Of a stretch of DNA of 46,193 bases, positions 10,201 to 17,310 are shown piece after piece (position 1 is the first letter of the stretch; every line of letters begins with the position of its first letter). Below the pieces are notes generated by a model. That model had not been told where the DNA came from, made no database searches, and saw only the letters and a program-made list of their open reading frames with translations. The position numbers and the translations under genes are program-made. This stretch comes from JAYVJH01 sp043777595 (lineage in GTDB: Bacteria > Bacteroidota > Bacteroidia > Cytophagales > Spirosomataceae), in the NCBI GenBank assembly GCA_043777595.1, contig JAYWHT010000053.1, forward strand, positions 1 to 46,193, given 5' to 3'.

Positions 10201-10805
10201 CAGACTTACTTGAAGCCAAAAAAACCCAAAATTTACCCCATGGTTTAGCAACAGTCTTAAATTTAGATTATCAGTTAATGGGCCTTGGCGGAGACGATAG
10301 CTGGACACCCCGCACGCACCCAGAATATTTGCTAACTTCAAAAGAATACAGTTATACCTTCCGCATCAAGCCGATTGATGCTACTACTAACATTGGCGAG
10401 ATAATAGCAACCGTTTTGCCAGAGATAGAAGGCCGCTCGCCTGAATTGACAGCTTTGGGTATGCCTGTTTCGGCAGTCAAAACGCAACAAAATCCCACTT
10501 CGCAGACTTCTGCAAAAATTGCCCTTGGCATTCCAGCAGTCGTCAAACAAGAAGCACAGATTGCCAAAAACACAGCATCACCAACTATTGAAGAAATAGA
10601 GGCCAAAATAAAAGATACTCAAGCTCGAAAGTACACAAAAAGAAAGTCGTCTTATCGAAAATATAGCCGCCGTTATAGCCGTGGTAGCAAAGCCAAGCCT
10701 CGTTATGCAGCCAGAGCCAAAGCAAAAATAAGAGCCAAACCAAGTGCCAAAAAGATTGTCAGAAAAGCCAAGCGCAAAGTGGCTACAAAACAAAAAAAAC
10801 GATAA
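7218..10805 (+). CDS. secreted GH2 beta-galactosidase with a long basic C-terminal tail
   Basis: This 1195-residue LacZ-type glycoside hydrolase family 2 enzyme begins with a signal peptide (SSLFLLILLFVSLVTVAQ). The sugar-binding, immunoglobulin-like and TIM-barrel domains follow in the usual order. The acid/base Glu488 lies in SLGNETGFG and the nucleophile Glu562 in CEYAHGMGNS. A beta-galactosidase small-chain domain occupies about 790-1090. LacZ enzymes usually end near residue 1030-1060. Here an extra C-terminal region ends in a lysine/arginine-rich segment (1138-1195, 28 of 58 residues basic, none acidic). The enzyme likely releases galactose from oligo- or polysaccharides in the periplasm or outside. 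The stop overlaps the next gene's ATG by one base. ATG at 7218 or 7221 would both serve. Confidence 0.92.
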   Translation: MMPFKSSLFLLILLFVSLVTVAQDLPDWENPAVISRNTERPHATLLPYASEATALRFDKSASPNYKSLNGSWKFKWVQNPSKVPGDFFQPNANTSAWDNIPVPSNWQVVGAREGRPYDKPIFTNIKHPFKVNPPKIEADTNAVGIYRTTFSIPNNWRGQEVYLHFAGVQSACYVWVNGLQVGYHEDGMTPAEFNVTKYLRGGENHVVVQVINWSDGSYLEDQDYWRISGIFRDVYLFTVPMVHIRDFYVVTDLDEQYQDATLRVSMFVKNFSSAVQDRYQIKFALYDSENRAILSDAVKSIPMMDPKDESYLTFNVPIAEPKKWSAESPNLYRLTMQIINQEGRTLEVISSQVGFREINWRGDNGLLLVNGKPITLKGVNRHEFDPTTGRVISRELMIKDIKLMKQNNINAVRTSHYPNDPLWYDLCDEYGLYLIDEANIESHELWQQRNASPANRPEWREAFNARGKAMVERDKNHPSVIVWSLGNETGFGPNFDDMAQIVRLIDPTRPIHYEGRANYPTDFKQVSQSLSSFDIISTMYPSVAGMVALMEKDPSRPVIICEYAHGMGNSIGNLQDYWDAIDKYPRLQGAFLWDWVDQGLFLKDKNGNLYIDHINYIDGANAGDGLVNPDRKPQPEINEVKHVYQYIKFSVKDSLTTKNQQITISNTYDFIGLENYTTTWQLLENGTVIDQGQIEDLNLAAGTEKTISVPFQIQYTKSGAEYWLNVSTKTKDKSLWAEAGHEVAFHQFAIKTTVVPKIPLTWVGNPTVKINLIRGSGFKLVGPNFNITFDRQSAGMSSFMFKNKELISKSLKPNFWRVPTDNDEGGGKLGYGYRWRAAGLDSLRLLSSDQRVEQVSPQVARVYVQSNWSGKKCNFIVKNTYTVFPTGDVEVKNTITISGNAPPLAKVGFQMQLPASFKNFRWYGRGPFESYWDRKSAALVGEYAGKVTDQYFPYIMAQESGNKSDVRWAAATDSLGFGLLVQGAPNVSIHDFTDTDLLEAKKTQNLPHGLATVLNLDYQLMGLGGDDSWTPRTHPEYLLTSKEYSYTFRIKPIDATTNIGEIIATVLPEIEGRSPELTALGMPVSAVKTQQNPTSQTSAKIALGIPAVVKQEAQIAKNTASPTIEEIEAKIKDTQARKYTKRKSSYRKYSRRYSRGSKAKPRYAARAKAKIRAKPSAKKIVRKAKRKVATKQKKR

Positions 10806-11938
10806 TGAAGATTTTGTTTTGTACCAATGCTTTTGAAAACGTAACCAACGGGCCTGTTAGGTTTGCTAATATTATTTTAGATATTAACCAAACATTTCCA
10901 GCACATGAGTTGCGAATACTAACCGAAGATGTGTCTGAAAGTCGATTGGCCGACTTGAAATACGTTTATAAACTTGACGTGGCCATTCCACGACTATTGA
11001 AGCCTTTTGGGCAGATTCTGCGCTGGTTTATTTATTATAAAAAAGTAAAGCAAATCAAGCAAACGTACAACTTCGATGTTTTGGTTTATATCAATTCGTT
11101 CAATGGCCTTTGGGCAAGTATCGTGTCGAACAAACCGACGGTGGGTATGATAAACGATGAAAAAAATATGCTCGCCACTTGGCAAAACTTTGAACTAAAA
11201 AACCTTTGGCTCAAGCGATTTGTGTTCCAGATATTTGAACGACTTTCGGCCAGAAATCACAAGCTCATCATTGCTAATTCTGATTACCTCAAAAATAAAA
11301 TCGTAACAACCTATCAATTACCTGTTCAGAAAGTCCAAAGGCTCTACAAATCTATTCCGCTCTCTGGTTTTGAGTTCAATACCAATCGAAGTTTTGAACA
11401 ACCAATCAGAATATTATTTGTCAAGGCCGACTATTTGGTAGGCGAATTGCCAACAGTAGCCCAAGCACTAAAAAGCCTATCAGACTATCAATTTTTACTA
11501 ACAGTTGTAGGTCCAGAGCCATGGTTTGAAGCACACCTTCGTTCTCTGTTTATCGATATTCCTAATCTGACACTCAACTATGTAGGGCCACAACCGCAAG
11601 AACGGGTTTTTGAATGTATGAAAAGCCATCACATATTTTGTGTACCCTCTTATACTGAAGCCTTTGGAGTGGCTAATATTGAGGCATTGGCGCATGGTCT
11701 TTCGGTGGTAAGTTCAAACGTGGGCGGTATTCCAGAGGTATTAGATGGTGGTAAAAATGGCTGGCTCACCGAGCCAAGCAACGCTCAAAACCTTGCCGCT
11801 GCCATTCGGGAGTGTATCGAAAAGCCAGAACTCAGGCTACAAAAAGCAGAAAACGGCAGAAATTTTATCAAGAAATTCTCAAAAAACGAAATGCTGAATA
11901 GCTTTGTTGAAATGTTGGCAGAGGTAGTAAAGGTATGA
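10805..11938 (+). CDS. GT4-family glycosyltransferase
   Basis: This 377-residue cytoplasmic or membrane-associated glycosyltransferase has the GT-B fold. The C-terminal half carries the family signature PSYTEAFGVANIEAL, with two glutamates seven residues apart (the donor-nucleotide site), followed by GGIPEVL. The N-terminal half begins MKILFCTNAFENVTNGPVR and contains the usual acceptor-side glycine/asparagine loop. GT4 enzymes transfer sugars from nucleotide donors to polysaccharide, lipid or small-molecule acceptors. The acceptor is unknown. Its ATG overlaps the TAA of the beta-galactosidase, so the two are translationally coupled. That is an odd pairing of a secreted hydrolase with a biosynthetic transferase. 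Confidence 0.85.
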   Translation: MKILFCTNAFENVTNGPVRFANIILDINQTFPAHELRILTEDVSESRLADLKYVYKLDVAIPRLLKPFGQILRWFIYYKKVKQIKQTYNFDVLVYINSFNGLWASIVSNKPTVGMINDEKNMLATWQNFELKNLWLKRFVFQIFERLSARNHKLIIANSDYLKNKIVTTYQLPVQKVQRLYKSIPLSGFEFNTNRSFEQPIRILFVKADYLVGELPTVAQALKSLSDYQFLLTVVGPEPWFEAHLRSLFIDIPNLTLNYVGPQPQERVFECMKSHHIFCVPSYTEAFGVANIEALAHGLSVVSSNVGGIPEVLDGGKNGWLTEPSNAQNLAAAIRECIEKPELRLQKAENGRNFIKKFSKNEMLNSFVEMLAEVVKV

Positions 11939-11950
11939 GAAAGTAGCTAT

Positions 11951-12000
11951 TTTTGGGTAGAATATAGTCGAGTATTTACCAAACTACATTCTGCCCAAAA
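11951..12000. terminator. bidirectional terminator between GT4 and glpK
   Basis: Arms 11951-11963 (TTTTGGGTAGAAT) and 11988-12000 (ATTCTGCCCAAAA) pair over 13 bp with one G-T pair. T-rich sequence follows on the plus strand. It lies exactly between two convergent genes, so it probably serves both. Confidence 0.65.
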
Positions 12001-12012
12001 TTGTATTTTTTC

Positions 12013-13515
12013 CTAATCCTCCCAACCAAACGACCGCTCAATGGCTTTTTTCCAGCCTTTGTAGAGTTTGGCTCGCTGGTCGGCTTCCATGTTGGGTGTC
12101 CAAGTGTGAGCAACGCCCCAGTTTTGGCGTAGGTCGTCGATATTTTTCCAGTAGCCAACGGCAAGGCCGGCGGCATAGGCAGCACCAAGAGCGGTAGTTT
12201 CGGTAACAGTCGGGCAAACGACAGGCACATTGAGCATATCTGCCTGAAACTGCATGAGCGTCTGGTTATGTACCATACCGCCATCTACTCTGAGCGATTT
12301 GAGGTCGAGACCTGCATCTTTTTTCATGGCCTCCATCACGTCCAATGTCTGGTAGGCGGTGGCTTCGAGTACGGCTCGGGCTATGTGGCCTTTGTTCACA
12401 TAGCGAGTCAGGCCAGCAATCACGCCACGGGCATCGGCTTTCCAGTAGGGAGCATATAGGCCCGAAAACGCTGGTACAAAATACGCACCGCCATTGTCTG
12501 CTACGCTGTTGGCGAGGGTTTCTACGTCTGCACTGTTCTGAATCATACCCATGTTGTCTCTCAACCACTGCACCAACGCCCCTGCAATGGCTACGCTACC
12601 TTCGAGTGCATACTGAACGGGCTGGTCACCAATTTTGTACGAAATGGTAGTCAGCAATCCGCAGGTCGATTCTTTGAGTTCAGAGCCTGTATTTAACAAC
12701 ATAAAGCAACCCGTGCCATAGGTGTTTTTGGCAGTGCCAGCCTCAAAGCAAGTTTGGCCAAAAAGTGCAGCGTGTTGATCGCCCAAGTCGCCAGCTATCG
12801 GCACGCCTGGCATAACATTTGAAGTAATATTTCCATAGACCTCACTACTACTTTTGATGGCTGGCAGCATGGCTTTGGGAATATCAAAGGCAGTTAATAA
12901 TTCATCGTCCCAGTTCAGGGTTCTGAGGTTCATGAGTTGAGTACGGCTGGCGTTGGTTACGTCCGTAACATGAACACCGCCGTTGGTGCTTCCTGTCAAA
13001 TGCCAAATCAAAAAGGTGTCCATATTACCAAAAAGTGCATCGCCGCTTTCGGCATCGGCACGGAGTCCGTCCACGTTTTCGAGTAGCCATACTATTTTGA
13101 GGGAACTAAAATAAGTAGCCAGCGGCAACCCCGTTTTGGCTCTAAATCTATCTTGTCCACCATCTGCTGCGAGTCGACTGACGAGTTCGCCCGTGCGGGT
13201 GTCTTGCCAAACGAGGGCGTTGTAGTAAGGTTTTCCTGTGTGTTTATTCCAGACTACGGTTGTTTCTCGCTGGTTCGTAATGCCCACGGCGGCAATGTCT
13301 GAGGCGTTTTCGACACCTGCGTTGATGCGTGCCTGTGCGATGACTTCGAGGGTATTTCGCCAGATTTCGTCTGTATTATGCTCCACCCAACCTGGTTGCG
13401 GGTAAATCTGCTCGTGTTCTTTTTGGCCAACAGCTACAATAGTTCCTGCACGGTCGAACAATATACAACGGGTGCTGGTAGTGCCTTGGTCTATGGCTGC
13501 AACGTATTTTGACAT
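12013..13515 (-). CDS. glpK: glycerol kinase
   Basis: This 500-residue FGGY-family kinase is the normal length for GlpK. The N-terminus AAIDQGTTSTRCILFD holds the first phosphate-binding loop. It also has the glycerol-kinase segments GITNQRETTVVW, WQDTRT and YGTGCFML, and the C-terminal ATP-site block LRVDGGMVHN. It phosphorylates glycerol to glycerol 3-phosphate in the cytoplasm. No glycerol facilitator (glpF) or dehydrogenase (glpD) lies next to it. A TATCTTTGC -7-like box (13546-13554, minus strand) lies 31 bp upstream of the ATG, but no TTTG box at the right distance is visible. It is divergent from the toxin-antitoxin operon. Confidence 0.95.
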   Translation of the reverse strand: MSKYVAAIDQGTTSTRCILFDRAGTIVAVGQKEHEQIYPQPGWVEHNTDEIWRNTLEVIAQARINAGVENASDIAAVGITNQRETTVVWNKHTGKPYYNALVWQDTRTGELVSRLAADGGQDRFRAKTGLPLATYFSSLKIVWLLENVDGLRADAESGDALFGNMDTFLIWHLTGSTNGGVHVTDVTNASRTQLMNLRTLNWDDELLTAFDIPKAMLPAIKSSSEVYGNITSNVMPGVPIAGDLGDQHAALFGQTCFEAGTAKNTYGTGCFMLLNTGSELKESTCGLLTTISYKIGDQPVQYALEGSVAIAGALVQWLRDNMGMIQNSADVETLANSVADNGGAYFVPAFSGLYAPYWKADARGVIAGLTRYVNKGHIARAVLEATAYQTLDVMEAMKKDAGLDLKSLRVDGGMVHNQTLMQFQADMLNVPVVCPTVTETTALGAAYAAGLAVGYWKNIDDLRQNWGVAHTWTPNMEADQRAKLYKGWKKAIERSFGWED

Positions 13516-13572
13516 GGTGTTTGGGGTTTAAGATAAATCGTTTTGGCAAAGATAATAAAATACGGTACAAGT

Positions 13573-13604
13573 TTTGTTTTGTATCAATCAAAGTAATAAA
13601 TTTG
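13573..13604 (+). promoter_or_regulatory. Bacteroidota-type promoter of the PIN toxin-antitoxin operon
   Basis: TTTG at 13573-13576, a 20-nt gap, then TAAATTTG at 13597-13604 match the Bacteroidota consensus (TTTG, 19-21 nt, TAnnTTTG) exactly. The antitoxin ATG follows about 42 bp downstream. Confidence 0.75.
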
Positions 13605-13646
13605 TGAATACAAAGCGTTGAAAACCAAAACATAAACCCCCACAAT

Positions 13647-13871
13647 ATGAATGCAATTAGCGATTTTATAGAAGTAAACGATCATGTAATACATTACAAA
13701 CTTCCGCAGGGGTTTGATGCAAAAAGGGTACAACTTATTATTTTACCAGCCGAAAATGAACCTATACTATCAACAAAAGCCAATAGACTGAAATCTTTAC
13801 GAGGAAGCATCACGGGTATAGATGCAAAAAAATTCAATAACCATATTGAAACAATTAGAAAAGAATGGTAA
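13647..13871 (+). CDS. antitoxin partner of the PIN toxin (VapB-like)
   Basis: This small 74-residue protein is encoded directly in front of a PIN-domain gene, with a 7-bp overlap (13865-13871). The overlap and the shared promoter are typical of a type II toxin-antitoxin operon, where the upstream gene neutralises the nuclease and represses the operon. The N-terminal half (HVIHYKLPQGFDAKRVQLII) could form a short DNA-binding beta-strand element. The C-terminal part (RLKSLRGSITGIDAKKFNN) is the likely toxin-binding tail. I infer the role from position and size. I do not recognise a named antitoxin fold with certainty. Confidence 0.75.
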   Translation: MNAISDFIEVNDHVIHYKLPQGFDAKRVQLIILPAENEPILSTKANRLKSLRGSITGIDAKKFNNHIETIRKEW

Positions 13872-14257
13872 TACGTTATCTGATTGATAGTTCGATAGCT
13901 AATAAGTACCTAAATGGTGGTCTACCAGAAGAGGAATTTATCTTTTTGGACACCATTCTTGAGATGGAAAGTGTCATATCCGTTATTACAAAAATTGAAC
14001 TATTGAGTTGGGTAACAGATAACCGAGAGCAGTACCACAAAGTAGAAATATTTGTCGAAAACTCAACTGTATTAGACTTAACTCACGAAATAGTTAATAA
14101 AACCATCGAACTTCGCCGGAAGTATAAACAGAAAACACCTGATGCAATTATTGCATCAACTGCATTGGTTCACAATCTTGTAACTTTGACTGATAATGAG
14201 AAAGATTTTCATAATATCAAAGGTTTAAAAATGTTGAATCCAAATAGAAAAAACTAA
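13865..14257 (+). CDS. PIN-domain toxin (VapC-like ribonuclease)
   Basis: This 130-residue PIN-domain protein has the conserved acidic set in order: Asp8 (LIDSS), Glu45 (KIELLS), Asp93 (PDAIIAST) and Asp110/Asp114 (LTDNEKDF). These residues bind the metal ions used to cut RNA. VapC toxins typically cleave tRNA or rRNA loops and are held inactive by the antitoxin encoded just upstream. The coding sequence overlaps the antitoxin by 7 bp and ends two bases into a strong hairpin terminator. All catalytic positions are intact, so the toxin is probably functional. The target RNA cannot be predicted. Confidence 0.88.
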   Translation: MVIRYLIDSSIANKYLNGGLPEEEFIFLDTILEMESVISVITKIELLSWVTDNREQYHKVEIFVENSTVLDLTHEIVNKTIELRRKYKQKTPDAIIASTALVHNLVTLTDNEKDFHNIKGLKMLNPNRKN

Positions 14258-14284
14258 AAAGAGCCGCAACTTGCGGCTCTTTTT
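14256..14284. terminator. strong bidirectional terminator
   Basis: AAAAAGAGCCGC (14256-14267), loop AACTT, GCGGCTCTTTTT (14273-14284): a perfect 12-bp stem with A and T tracts on both sides. It separates the convergent PIN toxin and RNA helicase genes. Confidence 0.9.
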
Positions 14285-14306
14285 ACTAAAACTAAACGAC
14301 AGTAAA

Positions 14307-16106
14307 CTACTTCGATACTTCCATATTGACCTGACGGCCTTTGATGTTGTTGCCGTTCATGGCCGTCATCACTTTTTGTACGTCACGCTCTGGAATATCT
14401 ACAAACGAGTAGCTGTCAAAAATATCTATCGAACCAATGACTTTACCCGGAATACCCGCCTCGCCAGCAATTGCGCCCACGATGTCTCGGGGTTGCACGT
14501 AGTCTTTGCGGCCTACGTTCACAAACATACGCACCATACCAGGCTCGCCTTTGGCTGGGCGGGCATTGCCGCCGCTTGCTGGGCGTTCGCTGTTACGGTC
14601 AAATGATGGGCGAGGGCCACGGTCGTTGCCAAAGCTCGGACGGTCGTTACGACCACCACGGTCGCCAAAACCACCACCACGGCGGTCGTCGCCGCCACGA
14701 CCAGCATAACCACCACGGTCATTGCCTCTGTCGCCACCACGGCCACCACGGTCGTCTCTATCTCGGCCAAATTTGCCATCTTCCCACGATAAATCAGTAT
14801 TGGCAAATTCGTTTTTGGCTACGCCAATATTCATTTTTACCAATGCCGCTACAATTTGCTCGGTAGTAAAACCTGTCGAGTGATGGATTGTTTCGAGCAT
14901 ATCTGTGTATAAATCCAAATCGCCTTCGCCTACTGCTTTTTCTACTTGCGTTATAAAACGAGCCTTACGCACACCCACGATGTCGGCATAAGTCGGAATC
15001 ACTCCTTTTTCGATACGAACTTTGGTGTAGCCTTCGATTTGACGTAAACGGTATTTTTCGTCTTTACCAACCAGCGTCAGGGCTTTGCCCGAGCGACCAG
15101 CACGGCCAGTACGGCCAATACGGTGAACGTAATATTCTTCGTCAAGTGGCAAATCATAGTTAATAACGGCATCTACACCAGCTACATCTATGCCACGAGC
15201 GGCTACGTCGGTGGCTACCAATACAGCAGTAGTACCTGCCTTAAACTTAGCCATGACGTTAGTGCGCTGTGTTTGGCGTAAGTCGCCGTGCAAGCCTTCG
15301 ATGGCATAACCTCTGATACCCAACTCTTCGACGATTTCGTCCACTTTGCGTTTGGTATTACAAAATATAATAACCTGTTTCAAGTCGTAGGCATCTATCA
15401 AACGGCAAACTAATTCTGCTTTGGCACGTTGTTTTACTTCAAAACAAACCTGCTCAATATTATCGTTTGTTATTTCTTTTTTGGTAACTTTTACCAGAAC
15501 GGGGTCGTTCAAAAATTTCTGTGTGATAGCCATAATTGGCTTCGACATTGTAGCCGAAAACAATACCGTTTGGCGTTCGTCTGGCACACCTGTCAAAATA
15601 TTGTCGATGTCTTCTTTGAAACCCATGTCCAACATTTCGTCGGCTTCGTCCAAAACAACATAGTTTACTCTGTCAAGTTTCAAGGTGCGGCGTTCCATGT
15701 GGTCCATGATACGGCCTGGCGTACCAACAACAATATGCACGCCTGCTTTGAGTGAGCGAATCTGACGATCAATAGAGTCGCCACCATAGACGGTTTCTAT
15801 TTTTAGTCCTTTGACGTATTTGGCAATACGGCGTAGTTCTTCTGTTACTTGTACTGCCAACTCACGAGTTGGGCAAAGTACCAATGTTTGTACGTGACGC
15901 TCGGTTACGTCTATGCGCTCGAGGGCAGGGATACCAAAGGCGGCTGTTTTTCCTGTGCCTGTTTGCGCTTGTCCGATCAAATCTACTCCTTGTAAAAGGT
16001 GCGGGATAGCCTCAGCCTGAATGGGCGATGCTTTTTCAAAGCCCATCTCAGATACGGCTTTTAGGACTTCGGCCGATAGGCCGAGTGAATCGAATGTAAT
16101 TTCCAT
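14307..16106 (-). CDS. deaD: DEAD-box ATP-dependent RNA helicase (DeaD/CsdA type)
   Basis: This 599-residue helicase starts at MEITFDSLGL. A longer reading frame up to 16154 exists, but its extra residues are not family-like. Motifs appear in order: Q-motif (ASPIQAEAIP), Walker A (AQTGTGKT), PTRELA, TPGR, DEAD in VLDEADEMLDMGF, SAT (FSATMS), and HRIGRTGRAGR. An arginine/glycine/aspartate-rich linker (about residues 450-515) follows. The protein ends in a DbpA-type RNA-binding domain (VRMFVNVGRKDYVQPRDIVG onward). Such enzymes unwind RNA during ribosome assembly and cold adaptation. A promoter 248 bp upstream gives the mRNA a long leader, as in cold-shock helicases. Confidence 0.93.
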   Translation of the reverse strand: MEITFDSLGLSAEVLKAVSEMGFEKASPIQAEAIPHLLQGVDLIGQAQTGTGKTAAFGIPALERIDVTERHVQTLVLCPTRELAVQVTEELRRIAKYVKGLKIETVYGGDSIDRQIRSLKAGVHIVVGTPGRIMDHMERRTLKLDRVNYVVLDEADEMLDMGFKEDIDNILTGVPDERQTVLFSATMSKPIMAITQKFLNDPVLVKVTKKEITNDNIEQVCFEVKQRAKAELVCRLIDAYDLKQVIIFCNTKRKVDEIVEELGIRGYAIEGLHGDLRQTQRTNVMAKFKAGTTAVLVATDVAARGIDVAGVDAVINYDLPLDEEYYVHRIGRTGRAGRSGKALTLVGKDEKYRLRQIEGYTKVRIEKGVIPTYADIVGVRKARFITQVEKAVGEGDLDLYTDMLETIHHSTGFTTEQIVAALVKMNIGVAKNEFANTDLSWEDGKFGRDRDDRGGRGGDRGNDRGGYAGRGGDDRRGGGFGDRGGRNDRPSFGNDRGPRPSFDRNSERPASGGNARPAKGEPGMVRMFVNVGRKDYVQPRDIVGAIAGEAGIPGKVIGSIDIFDSYSFVDIPERDVQKVMTAMNGNNIKGRQVNMEVSK

Positions 16107-16347
16107 TGGAAAAAATAAAATGTAGAATTGAACCGCAGCAATACACCGCACCAAGGCAATGTCAATTGCTGACTATTCAGATGAAAATAATAATACAGAA
16201 AACCCTCTGCACGGAAGCCTGTCATGTCTCTGTGAATCTCTGCACGAGAGAGACGATGTGCGATTTTTCTAAGGACGGAAGTGGCCACCCGAACGGCCAA
16301 CGCAAAGAAACAACGCATGAGACGAACGAGCGTTCGATGCTGCTAAA
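16107..16347 (-). promoter_or_regulatory. long 5' leader of the RNA helicase mRNA
   Basis: The promoter at 16354-16386 and the ATG at 16106 leave about 240 nt untranslated. The leader contains the perfect hairpin CGAACG-ag-CGTTCG (16323-16336) and a GGCC/GGCC stem around a GC-rich stretch near 16280. No gene is visible in 16107-16588 on either strand. The rest of this gap (16387-16588) is AT-rich and probably holds the promoter of the divergent NlpC/P60 gene, although I see no exact consensus. Regulation by cold or by autogenous binding is inference. Confidence 0.5.
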
Positions 16348-16353
16348 TTTTTT

Positions 16354-16386
16354 GCAAAAGTAAGACTAATATTTGGTGTTGCCAAA
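16354..16386 (-). promoter_or_regulatory. Bacteroidota-type promoter of deaD
   Basis: On the minus strand TTTG (16383-16386), 20 nt, then TACTTTTGC (16362-16354) match the Bacteroidota promoter consensus exactly. Transcription would start near 16347. Confidence 0.78.
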
Positions 16387-16588
16387 TAAACACACTTTTT
16401 TTAGGATTATTTTAAGAAGTGTTAATTTGGTTGATGCTTTCAAAAACTATGAATAAGATTTTTTTAATCATGGTGTTGTTTAAAATCAGTAAAATTGTAA
16501 CGTACTTCAAATAACAAAATATTCGTTTCGTTGATTAAAATAGCCCCGCAATAATGTACTCAAACACAACCCATTATAAAATAGACCA

Positions 16589-17107
16589 ATGAAGCGACTA
16601 ATTTTCGTAGTACTTATTTTCTCGTTTTCGGTTAGTTCTTGTTCTATTTTTAAGACAAATGGCACAAGCAAACACCGTAAAAAGCTGCTCAAAAAGCCCA
16701 TTGGGTCGTACAATAATTATGTACGAGACATCGTCTCAGCGGCGCGAGGCTATACTGGTACGGTCTATCGGAGTGGAGGCAACGACCGCTCGGGTATTGA
16801 CTGCTCAGGGCTTCTGTGTACGGTTTATGCAGAAGTGGGTTTAGAAATTCCTCGTATCTCGTGGCAACAAGCTGAGTTTGGGGTTGAGGTTAAACACGAA
16901 AAAGACATTAGAGCAGGCGACTGGATTTTTTATGTACCCAACGCTGGCCAGACGGGCTATGTATCGCACGTGGGTATTGTTACCGAAGTCCGTAGCCGCA
17001 AGGACATACGGTTTATTCATGCCTCATCGTCAAGAGGTGTGCGAGAAGACAATTTATTTTCCAATTATTTCAAGAACCGATACGTCAAAGCCATGCGGCC
17101 TTTTTGA
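16589..17107 (+). CDS. NlpC/P60 (C40) cell-wall peptidase, lipoprotein
   Basis: This 172-residue protein has a lipoprotein signal: hydrophobic residues 4-14 and lipobox VSSC with Cys18 as the lipidation site. The NlpC/P60 domain carries Cys72 in DCSG, His127 in SHVGIV and His144 in FIHASS, the complete catalytic triad. These enzymes cut peptide stems of peptidoglycan, usually gamma-D-Glu to diamino acid bonds. The protein is expected to be anchored in the periplasm. It ends with KAMRPF followed by TGA. A coding-looking frame continues without a gap in the +1 frame after TTTT-TGA (see the next entry). The family commonly ends at this point, so the protein itself looks complete. Confidence 0.9.
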   Translation: MKRLIFVVLIFSFSVSSCSIFKTNGTSKHRKKLLKKPIGSYNNYVRDIVSAARGYTGTVYRSGGNDRSGIDCSGLLCTVYAEVGLEIPRISWQQAEFGVEVKHEKDIRAGDWIFYVPNAGQTGYVSHVGIVTEVRSRKDIRFIHASSSRGVREDNLFSNYFKNRYVKAMRPF

Positions 17108-17291
17108 GCAAGAGCAACACCTCGGAAAATTCATCGAACAAGACTACGGCCTGCCCGATGAATTAAAAATTGTCTATTTGATGCTGCAAACCTATCGCCG
17201 CTATGTGTTGCAGAACGACAAACGAGCCATTTATGAATTGCCCAAAAAGCAAAGAGAGTTTTTTTTGAGGGAAATTGTGGGCGAAAAATAG
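17108..17291 (+). CDS. coding-looking short frame after the NlpC/P60 gene, start unclear
   Basis: Downstream of the NlpC/P60 stop an open frame encodes about 60 residues (HLGKFIEQDYGLPDELKI, then YRRYVLQNDKRAIYELPKKQ, then REFFLREIVGEK). Its codon use resembles the neighbouring genes. The only ATG inside this part is at 17181, which would give 36 residues. An in-frame GTG lies at 17037, inside the upstream gene. Three readings are possible: a small overlapping gene, a C-terminal extension reached by +1 slippage on UUUU-UGA, or a former fusion broken by one base. I recognise no family. Confidence 0.4.
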
Positions 17292-17310
17292 TTTAATGTT
17301 TTTGAGATTG

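Noticed and set aside
14640..14770. DNA repeat of GGC/CCACCACGG type
   Set aside because: It is the coding sequence of the Arg/Gly/Asp-rich linker of the RNA helicase and is in frame, so it is not an independent repeat.
14471..14866. plus-strand frame rich in His, Gly and Arg opposite the helicase
   Set aside because: It is a mirror of the low-complexity linker on the coding strand. It has no start signal and is not protein-like.
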